Assembly (NCBI GenBank): GCA_035634055.1
Contig: DASQDR010000058.1
Coordinates: forward strand, 1 to 64,000
Origin: JAICTV01 sp035634055
Lineage (GTDB): Bacteria > Planctomycetota > Phycisphaerae > Tepidisphaerales > Tepidisphaeraceae
Direction: 5' to 3'
DNA: 64,000 bases
Below, piece after piece: positions 8,610 to 17,803 of the stretch. The notes under the pieces were generated by a model. That model saw only the letters and a list, made by a program, of their open reading frames with translations. It did not search any database and was not told the DNA's origin. The first letter of the stretch is position 1, and each line of letters begins with the position of its first letter. The position numbers were made by a program, and so were the translations under genes.

Positions 8610-9967
8610 AGGTCGATCCCCACCGGCGGCGCCGCGGGCAGCGCGAGCCTTTCGATCTCCAAGGATGCGACGGGATACGAGGCATAGTCGCTGGCGAAGA
8701 AGCCGCTGGGGCGGTGGTTGCCGCTTCGGCCGATGCCGCCGAACGGCAGCGCGCTACTGGCGCCGGTGAGCGGGCGGTTCCAGTTGATCACGCCGGCACG
8801 GGCGCGGCGGTAGAACCGCTCGTACAGCGCCCGGTCGTCGCTGAGCAGCCCGGCGGCCAGGCCATATTCCGTTCGGTTGGCCTCGGCGATGGCGGCGTCG
8901 AAATCATCGACGCGCACGACCTGAAGCAGCGGGCCGAAGTGCTCCACGTCCGGGCGGTCGCCCACGCCGGTCACGTCGATCAGCCCCGGGGACAGCAGGT
9001 GCGCCAGCCCGCGGAGCGGCTGCATCCGCAGCAGGCTGCTGCCGCCGTGCGCGATCAGCTCGTCCTGCGCAGCCAGCAACTTCTCCGCCGCCGCGCGGTT
9101 GATCACGGGACCCATGAACGGTTCCGGATCGTCCGTGTACAGGCCGACGCGCACGCGCGCGATCATCGCCAGCAGCGCGTCGAGGAACGCGCGCGCTTCG
9201 GGCCCGTCCACCACGATTAGCCGCCGCGCGCAACTGCACCGCTGCCCGGCCGACAGGTAAGCCGATTGGACCGTGGCGTACGCGGCTGCGGCGAGGTCGC
9301 TGACGCGGTGGACCACCAACGGGTTGTTCCCGCCCATCTCCAGCGCGACGAGCTTCCCCGGGTGGTCTGCCAGCGCCCGCCCGATCGAGCGGCCGGCGGC
9401 AAAGCTGCCGGTGAACAGCACGCCGTCGATCCCCGGATGCTTGACCAGCGCCTCGCCCACGTCGCGCCCGCCGCGCAGCAACTGGAGCACGCCCGCCGGC
9501 AGCCCCGCCGCGCTCCAGCAGCGCAGCACCTTCTCGCCCGTGCCGGGCGTCAGCTCGCTGGGTTTGAAGATCGCCGTGTTGCCCGCGAGAAGCGCGGGGA
9601 CGATGTGCCCGTTGGGCAGGTGACCGGGGAAGTTGAATGGCCCCAGCACCGCCAGCACGCCGTGCGGCTTGTAGCGCGTGGCCGCGGTCACGCCGGCGGA
9701 TTCCGACGCCGCGTCGCTGCGCCGCTGCTGGTGCGCTTGGGTCGACAGCTTGACCTTGGCGATCATCGCGTCGACCTCGCCGGCCGATTCCCACCGCGGC
9801 TTGCCGGTCTCGCGGCTGATCGTCTCGCCGATCTCCGCCTTGCGCTGGCGGAGCTGCTCCGCGTAAGCGTCCAGCACCTTCAGCCGCTGCGCCAGCGGCG
9901 CGTCCGCCCAACCTTCGAACGCGCGCCGGGCGGTGGCGACCAGGGGTTGTACAAGCTCGTGGGACAT
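8606..9967 (-). CDS. astD: N-succinylglutamate 5-semialdehyde dehydrogenase
   Basis: NAD-dependent aldehyde dehydrogenase that oxidises succinylglutamate semialdehyde to succinylglutamate in arginine breakdown. 453 residues, slightly shorter than the roughly 490 of characterised AstD. Visible landmarks are GPFNFPGHLPNGHIVPALLAG (cofactor region), FTGS at 186-189 (NAD-binding turn), the general base Glu210 in ALEMGGNNP and the nucleophile Cys244 in AGQRCSCARR. The ATG at 9967 is well placed. The 3' end overlaps the GTG of astB by four bases. The AstD assignment, rather than a generic aldehyde dehydrogenase, rests on the neighbouring astA and astB. Confidence 0.94.
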   Translation of the reverse strand: MSHELVQPLVATARRAFEGWADAPLAQRLKVLDAYAEQLRQRKAEIGETISRETGKPRWESAGEVDAMIAKVKLSTQAHQQRRSDAASESAGVTAATRYKPHGVLAVLGPFNFPGHLPNGHIVPALLAGNTAIFKPSELTPGTGEKVLRCWSAAGLPAGVLQLLRGGRDVGEALVKHPGIDGVLFTGSFAAGRSIGRALADHPGKLVALEMGGNNPLVVHRVSDLAAAAYATVQSAYLSAGQRCSCARRLIVVDGPEARAFLDALLAMIARVRVGLYTDDPEPFMGPVINRAAAEKLLAAQDELIAHGGSSLLRMQPLRGLAHLLSPGLIDVTGVGDRPDVEHFGPLLQVVRVDDFDAAIAEANRTEYGLAAGLLSDDRALYERFYRRARAGVINWNRPLTGASSALPFGGIGRSGNHRPSGFFASDYASYPVASLEIERLALPAAPPVGIDL

Positions 9968-10020
9968 AGGGGGTGTCTCTGCTCCCTCTCCCCGGGCACG
10001 AGGAGAGGGAGCAAACGATC

Positions 10021-11076
10021 TTAGTCCGTCAGCTTCACGATGCGCACGGCATCGCCGACTTGGACCTGAAGCGCCTTGGCGACACTGCGCGTGATCCTCA
10101 CGCCGCCCGGGTCAACTTCTTGCACGAACGCCTTGCACGCGCGAAAGGCTTCGGTCGTCGTGCCCACCATGACCGCCACGCCGCCGATTTCGTCATTCGC
10201 GATCGCCTCGACCACCATCCGCCGGCTGTTGCGGACGGTGCGGATATCATCTCGCCCGGCGACCATCATCGGGCCGGCATCGAAGATGTCGATCATGTCA
10301 CCAAAGCGGAAGCCTTCCGCCTCCAGGTTGCGCACCGCGCTGGCGCTCTCCCGATGCGGCCGGCCGATCACCGCCCGCGCGGCGTCGGGCAGCAGCGGGA
10401 TGTAGATCGGGTGGTCGGGCATCAGCTCGGCGATGAACTTCTTGTTCACGTTGCTCAACCGGTCGGCCTCGGCGAAATCGATGCCGAAGAAGTGCCGCCC
10501 CAGCGCGTCCCAGAACGGCGAGTGCCCCGCGTCGTCGAGCTGCCCGCGGATCTCGCTGATCACCGTGGGCTCGAACAACTCGGCGTGCTCGGCGATGAAC
10601 AGGAAGCGCACGAGCTGGAGCAGCTTGCCGTTGCCGTCCCTGCGCCACTCGGGGTGAAGGAAGAGCGAGCCGATCTCGCACGGTCCGTCGTGCTCCGCGA
10701 CCAGCGTCAGGATCGGCACCTCCTTGTGCACGCCGATGGCTTTCGACTCGAAAAGCTGCGTCTCGATGCGATAGGCGTAGAACGGCTGGAACCCGCCGAC
10801 CTTGGACGTGATGCCGCAGGCGCCGACAACGCGGGCGGCGCCGGACCCGTCGCCGACGCCGTCGCCAACGCCTTCGCCGAGGTCTTCCATCACGAACAGG
10901 TACGTCTCGCCGCCCGGGCGGTCGGCGAACTTTTGTAGGCTGGCGACGGATCGCGCGATGCGCTTGGCCAGCAGGTCACGGTCCTTCGGCAACGTCGTCA
11001 GTCCGACGCCCGCCAGGCCCGCGAGCTCGACCAACGCATCCAGATCGGACACCGCGACCGGGCGAACGACTACCAT
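10021..11076 (-). CDS. astA: Arginine N-succinyltransferase
   Basis: First step of the pathway: transfers succinyl from succinyl-CoA to the alpha-amino group of arginine. 351 residues starting at the ATG at 11076, where MVVVRPVAVSDLDALVELA matches the family N-terminus; an open frame continues upstream but its sequence is not protein-like. Further family landmarks are GLTTLPKDRDLL, LFLHPEWRRDGNGKLLQ (acyl-CoA-binding loop of the GNAT fold) and FWDALGRHFFGIDFAEAD. A short Gly/Val/Asp repeat (GEGVGDGVGDGSG) interrupts a surface loop near residue 60. Separated from astD by 53 bases. No astC or astE is in the window. Confidence 0.94.
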   Translation of the reverse strand: MVVVRPVAVSDLDALVELAGLAGVGLTTLPKDRDLLAKRIARSVASLQKFADRPGGETYLFVMEDLGEGVGDGVGDGSGAARVVGACGITSKVGGFQPFYAYRIETQLFESKAIGVHKEVPILTLVAEHDGPCEIGSLFLHPEWRRDGNGKLLQLVRFLFIAEHAELFEPTVISEIRGQLDDAGHSPFWDALGRHFFGIDFAEADRLSNVNKKFIAELMPDHPIYIPLLPDAARAVIGRPHRESASAVRNLEAEGFRFGDMIDIFDAGPMMVAGRDDIRTVRNSRRMVVEAIANDEIGGVAVMVGTTTEAFRACKAFVQEVDPGGVRITRSVAKALQVQVGDAVRIVKLTD

Positions 11077-11210
11077 GACGAAAATATCGGCCGGGCACGC
11101 GGGGGCGGGAAGAAGAATTACCGACGGGTCGAATCTGCTGGAGGAAACCAGCGGCGAATTAATGTCTTCCAGCACCGGGGCGAGGGAGTAGGCGCTATCC
11201 GGGACTGCCG

Positions 11211-11549
11211 TTACGCCTTCTGCGGGCGGCGGGACGTGGCTGAATCGCGGGCTCGGACGGCGCGCTCCGACCATTCCAATAGTTGCCGTCGGCTGTCGAT
11301 CACATCGGCCGGCGCCTGGTAGTAGCGCTTCAGCGTCTGCTTCGCGTTGGGCTGGAACGGCGTCATGCCGCGGCGGACGTACTGCGAGCGCGAGCGGGCG
11401 TCAGTTTTCAAATAGAGGGTGCCGCGCCAGACGATCGCGAAGAACGTCCCGCCGCTGTACAGGCCGTGCGCGCCGAACATCGCGCGTGCCGTCACGCCGC
11501 CTTCGAGGTCACGCAGTTGCTCCAGCAAGAATTCCAGGAAATCGCTCAC
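11211..11549 (-). CDS. TfoX N-terminal domain protein
   Basis: 112-residue stand-alone TfoX_N domain. Family features are EFLLEQLRDLEGGVTARAMFG followed by GLYSGGTFFAIVWRGTLYLK, the usual motif of a small antiparallel fold. The last about 25 residues are basic. In Proteobacteria the full-length TfoX/Sxy protein regulates competence, but single-domain versions like this one have no established role. The start is a GTG that overlaps the stop codon of the upstream M28 peptidase gene (gtga), so the two are translationally coupled. Confidence 0.85.
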   Translation of the reverse strand: MSDFLEFLLEQLRDLEGGVTARAMFGAHGLYSGGTFFAIVWRGTLYLKTDARSRSQYVRRGMTPFQPNAKQTLKRYYQAPADVIDSRRQLLEWSERAVRARDSATSRRPQKA

Positions 11550-12559
11550 GGCACCTTCTCCGCGTCCGCCAGCTCCGCCACCACGCGCGCCAGGCCGGCG
11601 ACCACGCGCGACATGCGGTCGTAGTCGCACTTGTCCGGCGTGTCGTCGCTCGTGTGGTAGTGCGGGTAGCGGAACGGGGCGGTGTCGGTCAGCATCAGTG
11701 CGGGGTAGCCCTGCCGCTGGAACGACCAGTGATCCGACCACCCGACGCCCTCGATGGACGCCGGCGCGGCCCCGCCCTCGCTCGGGAACTTCGCGTGCCG
11801 GCGGAAGGATTCAACGACGCGGCTCACCAGCGCCTCCGACTCGCTCTCGCCGACGAACGTGATGAAGTTGCCGACCTTCGGATAGAACTGCGCGAGCATC
11901 CCCGGATACCGCTGGCTTCCCTGGGCATCGGAGTAGTAGCCGATGGTCTCGGGCGTGAGCATCGCGACGATCTTCTCCCCGCGCTCCTTGCACCGCCCGG
12001 CGTAAACGACGCTGCCCATCTGCGGGCCCTGGAAGAACGGCGGCTCCTCGTTGACGAACGCGACGTAACGAATCGTGCGCGCCAGCTTCTGCCCCTTCAG
12101 CAGCCGCGCGACCTCCAGCACGGCCGCGACGCCGGACGCGTTGTCGTTGGCGCCGGGCGCGCCGTGGACGGAGTCATAGTGCGCGCCGACGACGATGATC
12201 TCGTCCGCCTTGCCCGCGCCGCCCGCGCCCGGGATGGTGACGTCGATGTTGCGCACCGTTTGCCTGGCGGCGGTGAACTCCTGCCGGCCGACCTCGTGGC
12301 CGAGCGCGCGGAACTGCTCCTCGATGTAGACCGCGGCGGCCTCGAGGGCGGCCGGCCGGTAGACGTTCCGCTCGCCGATCTCGCCGCCCAGCTTCTCCAC
12401 GTGCGCGCGGAGGTGTCGGGCAACGTCGACCTCCTCCGGCGTCGCCGGCGGGAGCGGGCCGGAGAACGACTTGCCCGGCATCTGGGTCTTCACGGTGCAA
12501 CCTCCCACCAGGCAGAGCAGCGCCGACGCGAGCAGGCGGAAAACCATGCTTCTCATCAT
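11546..12559 (-). CDS. M28-family zinc aminopeptidase, lipoprotein
   Basis: 337-residue exported zinc peptidase. The N-terminus has a lipoprotein signal with lipobox LVGGC near residues 17-21, so the enzyme is probably membrane-anchored outside the cytosol. Zinc-site motifs of family M28 appear in order: VVGAHYDSVHG (His, Asp), GANDNASGVAAVLEVAR, AFVNEEPPFF (catalytic and ligand Glu), GWSDHWSFQRQG and YPHYHTSDDTPDKCDY (final His). Start ATG at 12559; two further Met codons follow at once. It is downstream of the VWA-domain gene on the same strand (33-base gap) and coupled to the TfoX_N gene. Confidence 0.92.
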   Translation of the reverse strand: MMRSMVFRLLASALLCLVGGCTVKTQMPGKSFSGPLPPATPEEVDVARHLRAHVEKLGGEIGERNVYRPAALEAAAVYIEEQFRALGHEVGRQEFTAARQTVRNIDVTIPGAGGAGKADEIIVVGAHYDSVHGAPGANDNASGVAAVLEVARLLKGQKLARTIRYVAFVNEEPPFFQGPQMGSVVYAGRCKERGEKIVAMLTPETIGYYSDAQGSQRYPGMLAQFYPKVGNFITFVGESESEALVSRVVESFRRHAKFPSEGGAAPASIEGVGWSDHWSFQRQGYPALMLTDTAPFRYPHYHTSDDTPDKCDYDRMSRVVAGLARVVAELADAEKVP

Positions 12560-12592
12560 GGACCGGACCGGCCGCGCCTGTCGCCTCCCGTT

Positions 12593-14914
12593 TTACCCGA
12601 TGCGCCACCGCATCAGCCCCAGCCCGACCAACGTGGCGCCGCCCGCCGCAAGGTAGGGCGTCAGTGGGACGTCGCGCGACGGGCCGGGAAGCTCGATCGG
12701 CCGGGCGTCCCCGTGCTCGATCACGCGCCCGCCGGTGGTGTCCGCGAGCGCTCGCATGGTTGCGCGGTCGTTGCCGATCCTGGCGAACTCCGCCGCGTAG
12801 CGGCCGGGCAGCGCGACGTGGTCGAGCAGCGCGTCGTCGAGGTACACCGCGGCGAGCGACCCGCGCTCCGAGGTGTCGAACGTCGCCTCGTAGCGCCCAG
12901 GGGCGACCTGCGGGATCGGCGTCGACTCCTTCGGCCGCGCCGTCCCCGCCGACACCGCCAGCGCCGGCCGAAGGTCGTTCAGGTACCGGCCGTCGGTGTC
13001 GCGCGCGTCGAGCGTGACTCGGAACGGCCAGCCGTGGTCCCAGGTGACGACGAAGCGCGGGTCGCGCGGCGGGACAAAGACGCGATCGGCCAGTGGGTCG
13101 ATCCACCCCGGCGGCGGCGGAAAGGCCAAGGCGATCACCGCGCCGGTGCCGAGGTTCCATGCCGCCGCCATGGGCGCGGTGTCGTTCTCCACCTGCGCGC
13201 TCGCCAGCACGGTGGCGCCCGCCTTCAGCCACGTGCGGTTCCACAGCGGGGCCGAGATCGGCGGCACGCGCAGGCCCTCATCGTTGAAGGCAACGGTGGC
13301 AGGCACGCGCTCGAGCCACGGCAACGACGCCGTGCGGAAAAGTTGGTGCAGTCCCGCCGCCCACTGGCGCGGGTCGGTCTGCGCGAGCAGTTGCCCGCCC
13401 GTGCGATCGACCACCGTGCGCAGCCCACCCACCGCGGCGACGGGGCCGGTGGAGAGGACGTGAACGCGCACCCGCTTGGCCGCCAGTTCCGCCGCCAACG
13501 GCTCGGCCGCGTCGATCTTTGCCTCGGCGTCTGTCACGAGCAGGACCGCCGACGGCAGCCCCGGCCCCGCCCACGATGCAACATCGCGCAGCGCCGGCGC
13601 GAGGTTGGTGGGGCCGGTCGGGCGGATGTTGCGCGGCAGGACGCGCGCAGGATCGACGTCGCGCACGCGCTGGTCGCGGCACCACCATCGCGTGGCGCGG
13701 GCGAAGTCGCCGGCAGAGAGTGGGTCGTCCGCCGGCAGCAGCGGGATGAGTTGCCCGATGGCATTGACGGCGAAGTGCCACCGCGTGTTGTCGCCGATCC
13801 CACCCGCCATCGAGCCGCTGGAGTCGGCGAGCACGATCCAGTGCGTGCCCGGGCTCGGCGGGTTGCTCGCCAGCGGCGAGAGCGTCTCCAGCGGCGTGCC
13901 CGCATAGCCGCCGGCGGCAAAGGCGCTGGCGCCGCCGAGGATCAACAGCCCGCCGCCGAGGTCGCGCACGTACTGTTCGAGCCGCTCGCGCTGCACCCGC
14001 GAGAGGGTGTCGGCCGATACGTTGTCCAGCGCGATCGCGCCGGCGCTGAGGTACCGCGCGGCGTCAGTGGGCAGGTCCGCCGGCGCGAAGCGCGTCCATC
14101 CCGGCGGCGGCGGCGGGGTGGCGGACGACGCGGAGATCCACCAGCGCTGAAGCGTCCGCGGCGGCGGGCGGAAGAGCCACATCCCGTCGTTCTCGCGCCA
14201 CCGGTCGCGCGGTGCCACGCTGACGTCAACGTACGGCTCGTCGCTCGCCCACGCGGCGACGGTCCGGCCGGCGGTCACCGGGCGGCGGCCGCCGGTTTGG
14301 CCCAGGACGAGCTGCCGCGCGCGTCCCGCGACGCGCACGGTCGCGGCAACGCCGTCGCCGCGCGCCTCCAGCCGTTCGACCGCCGCGTCCTCCGGCTCAT
14401 CCAGCGCGGGATCGGCAACGACGTACGTCGGCGGCGACGCCGCCGCCGGCGGCAGCTCGAACTGCCCGTCGGTGAACAGCAGCACCGCGTCGGCGCCCGG
14501 CGGCGGAGCGTACATCGTCCGCGCCGTCCAATGCTCGCCGCGCGGCGTCTGCGGCGTCACCGGCGTCACCTGCTGAGCGAACTGGTACAGGACGTAATCC
14601 CGCCCCGCCCGCGCTTCGGGACCCAGCAGTTGCTCGAGCCGCCGGCGGAGCTGCGCGCGGTCGCGAAACGTTGCGGAGCGCGTGCTCGGCGACACATCCA
14701 CCATCACCGCCACCCGCCCGCGCAGCGCCCGCCGCCACGTCAGCTCACCGGCCGCCAGCGCGAGGCACGCGGTCCCGAGCGCCGCCAGGATCAGCGTCGT
14801 GCGCGGCAGCGCGGGCCTGCGCATGATCGTCGCGGCGACGGCGGCGCAGGCGAACACCGCAGCGACCGTGAACAGCACCGGCGAGGCGACGTTGAGCGCG
14901 GGCAGGTAGGGCAT
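12593..14914 (-). CDS. Membrane protein with two VWA-like domains
   Basis: 773-residue protein with two membrane helices at the N-terminus (about residues 10-28 and 40-56) and probably one at the C-terminus (TPYLAAGGATLVGLGLM). Two von Willebrand A-type metal sites are visible: VAVMVDVSPSTRS early (DxSxS with a Pro) and HWIVLADSSGSMAGG near residue 350, followed by LLVTDAEAK. Between them lies a glutamine-amidotransferase-like segment (GGGLLILGGASAFAAGGY), an arrangement seen in large BatA-like membrane proteins of planctomycetes and Bacteroidetes. The function is unknown; such proteins are usually linked to envelope maintenance or MoxR-type chaperones, but no MoxR gene is present here. Confidence 0.82.
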   Translation of the reverse strand: MPYLPALNVASPVLFTVAAVFACAAVAATIMRRPALPRTTLILAALGTACLALAAGELTWRRALRGRVAVMVDVSPSTRSATFRDRAQLRRRLEQLLGPEARAGRDYVLYQFAQQVTPVTPQTPRGEHWTARTMYAPPPGADAVLLFTDGQFELPPAAASPPTYVVADPALDEPEDAAVERLEARGDGVAATVRVAGRARQLVLGQTGGRRPVTAGRTVAAWASDEPYVDVSVAPRDRWRENDGMWLFRPPPRTLQRWWISASSATPPPPPGWTRFAPADLPTDAARYLSAGAIALDNVSADTLSRVQRERLEQYVRDLGGGLLILGGASAFAAGGYAGTPLETLSPLASNPPSPGTHWIVLADSSGSMAGGIGDNTRWHFAVNAIGQLIPLLPADDPLSAGDFARATRWWCRDQRVRDVDPARVLPRNIRPTGPTNLAPALRDVASWAGPGLPSAVLLVTDAEAKIDAAEPLAAELAAKRVRVHVLSTGPVAAVGGLRTVVDRTGGQLLAQTDPRQWAAGLHQLFRTASLPWLERVPATVAFNDEGLRVPPISAPLWNRTWLKAGATVLASAQVENDTAPMAAAWNLGTGAVIALAFPPPPGWIDPLADRVFVPPRDPRFVVTWDHGWPFRVTLDARDTDGRYLNDLRPALAVSAGTARPKESTPIPQVAPGRYEATFDTSERGSLAAVYLDDALLDHVALPGRYAAEFARIGNDRATMRALADTTGGRVIEHGDARPIELPGPSRDVPLTPYLAAGGATLVGLGLMRWRIG

Positions 14915-15022
14915 GACGTGCGACGGTCAAACGAAGGCTCGCCGGTCTTCGCATGCGGTGGCCGCTGGCCGGCGAGCGGACGTGCGGGATCATCCGGCCC
15001 CCGCGCAATACAATCGTATCCC

Positions 15023-15565
15023 ATGGCACAACGACCGGCGAGATCGACCACGATCCTCAGCGTCCGCCGCGGCGATCAGGTGGCGCTGGGCGGCGACGGG
15101 CAGGTGACGTTGGGGAACGTCGTCGCCAAGGCCGACGCCACCAAGATCCGCCGGATCGGCCCCGGCGGCAAAGTCCTGACCGGTTTCGCCGGCAGCGCCG
15201 CCGACGCCTTTGCGCTGCTCGAGCGGCTGGAGAAGAAGCTCGCCGAGTACCCGGACAACACCCGCCGCGCGGCGGTCGAGCTGGCCAAGGAGTGGCGCAC
15301 CGATCGCGTCCTCCGCCGCCTCGAGGCGATGCTGGCCGTCGTCGACAAGACCACGAGCCTGATCGTCAGCGGCGCCGGCGACGTCATCGAGCCGACCGAC
15401 GGCATCATCGGCATCGGCTCCGGCGGCCCCTTCGCCCAGGCGGCGGCCAAGGCGCTGGTCGAGCACACCCAACTCGCGCCCGACGGGATCGTCAAATCGG
15501 CCCTGAAGATCGCGGGGGAACTCTGCATCTACACGAACACGAACATCAAGGTGGAGACGCTCTGA
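15023..15565 (+). CDS. hslV: ATP-dependent protease subunit HslV
   Basis: Proteolytic subunit of the HslVU (ClpQY) protease, an N-terminal threonine hydrolase forming a double hexamer. 180 residues. The catalytic region TTILSVRRGDQVALGGDGQV matches the family, but the conserved Thr is residue 9, so an eight-residue propeptide (MAQRPARS) must be removed; no start codon lies directly before the Thr. Other landmarks are GKVLTGFAGSAADAF and GIIGIGSGGPFAQAAAKAL. The upstream gene diverges. hslU follows after 121 bases. Confidence 0.96.
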   Translation: MAQRPARSTTILSVRRGDQVALGGDGQVTLGNVVAKADATKIRRIGPGGKVLTGFAGSAADAFALLERLEKKLAEYPDNTRRAAVELAKEWRTDRVLRRLEAMLAVVDKTTSLIVSGAGDVIEPTDGIIGIGSGGPFAQAAAKALVEHTQLAPDGIVKSALKIAGELCIYTNTNIKVETL

Positions 15566-15686
15566 CGGCGACGCAGGCGCCGCCCGGCTGGTGTGCGCCT
15601 GTCGTTGCAGCCGGTCCCATTGCGCTGGAGGTCCCGGCGTGGCCCACGCCGGCAGCCCGGGCCGACGAAGCTACAATCGACGCGTG

Positions 15687-17078
<1,392 letters not shown>

Positions 17079-17103
17079 CGCGCGGCGCACGATCGGATGG
17101 CTG

Positions 17104-17400
17104 ATGATGACGGAGAAGGCGAAGGAGCGCTTGCTGCGAGCGGCGGAGGCGGGACTCGTGGTGGCGATCGTCGCGCTGCTGCTGGCAACGCTGCTGCCGG
17201 CCATCGTCGGCGCGTCCCGCGATGATGCGCCCGCGCCGCAACCAGCGACGGCGCCGTCGGCCGCGGCGGACGCCGCTTCTCAAACGTTTGCCGCGCACGC
17301 GTCGTCGATCGCCTTGAGCAACTCGTCGAACCGGATCGGTTTGGTCAGCCAGCGCACGAACCCGGCGGCGCGGAAGTCCTCGGCGGAGACGACCTCGTAG
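17104..17400 (+). CDS. Possible small membrane protein
   Basis: 98-residue frame with a charged start and one good membrane helix (LVVAIVALLLATLLPAIVG), then an Ala/Pro-rich tail. The first 59 residues look protein-like, but the last about 40 overlap the response-regulator gene on the opposite strand and have the composition of a shadow frame. Either the protein is real with a convergent overlap, or it is chance. It follows hslU by 25 bases with only a weak ribosome site. Confidence 0.35.
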   Translation: MMTEKAKERLLRAAEAGLVVAIVALLLATLLPAIVGASRDDAPAPQPATAPSAAADAASQTFAAHASSIALSNSSNRIGLVSQRTNPAARKSSAETTS

Positions 17401-17684
17401 CCGGTGACGGCGATGCCGGGAATGTGGTGGCGGTCGCGCAGCTCGCGCATGAGCGCCAGCCCGTCGCGCCCGCCCGGGAGCCCGACATCGGTGATCAGCA
17501 GGTCCGGCGGCGCGCCGGGATCGGACGCCGCGGCGGTCATCGCAGTCTCGTAGCAGCCGGCCACCAGCACGTCGAACCGGTGCGACAGCAGGCGCACCAG
17601 CATGTCGCGCGTGTCGGCGTGGTCCTCGACCAGCAACAGGCGACACCGGTTCGCCCGATCGGCAACAGCAGTAGCAGTGTTCAC
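17280..17684 (-). CDS. Single-domain response regulator
   Basis: 134 residues comprising only a receiver domain. The acidic pair is Glu20-Asp21 (LLLVEDHADTR), the phospho-acceptor Asp66 (LLITDVGLPGG), the switch Thr94 (IAVTGY) and the conserved Lys115 (WLTKPI). There is no output domain, so it probably acts by protein contact or in a phosphorelay. A GTG start at 17684 fits the N-terminus best. No kinase gene is adjacent. Confidence 0.93.
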   Translation of the reverse strand: MNTATAVADRANRCRLLLVEDHADTRDMLVRLLSHRFDVLVAGCYETAMTAAASDPGAPPDLLITDVGLPGGRDGLALMRELRDRHHIPGIAVTGYEVVSAEDFRAAGFVRWLTKPIRFDELLKAIDDACAANV

Positions 17685-17803
17685 GCGCGAACCCTCCGCG
17701 AGCCCTCAGCACGTTTGCGGCAAATGCACCTGACGAGATGAGAACGATGCCCTGGCTTGGTACGCGCGCCAGCGGCGGGAGGTTCAAGGGGTCAGGGAAA
17801 GCC

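Noticed and set aside
11486..15022. Very long open frame on the + strand, antisense to the TfoX, M28 and VWA genes.
   Set aside because: It mirrors three well-supported genes on the other strand, is Arg/Ala/Gly/His-rich and lacks any domain. High GC produces such shadows; only its end, from 15023, is a real gene (hslV).
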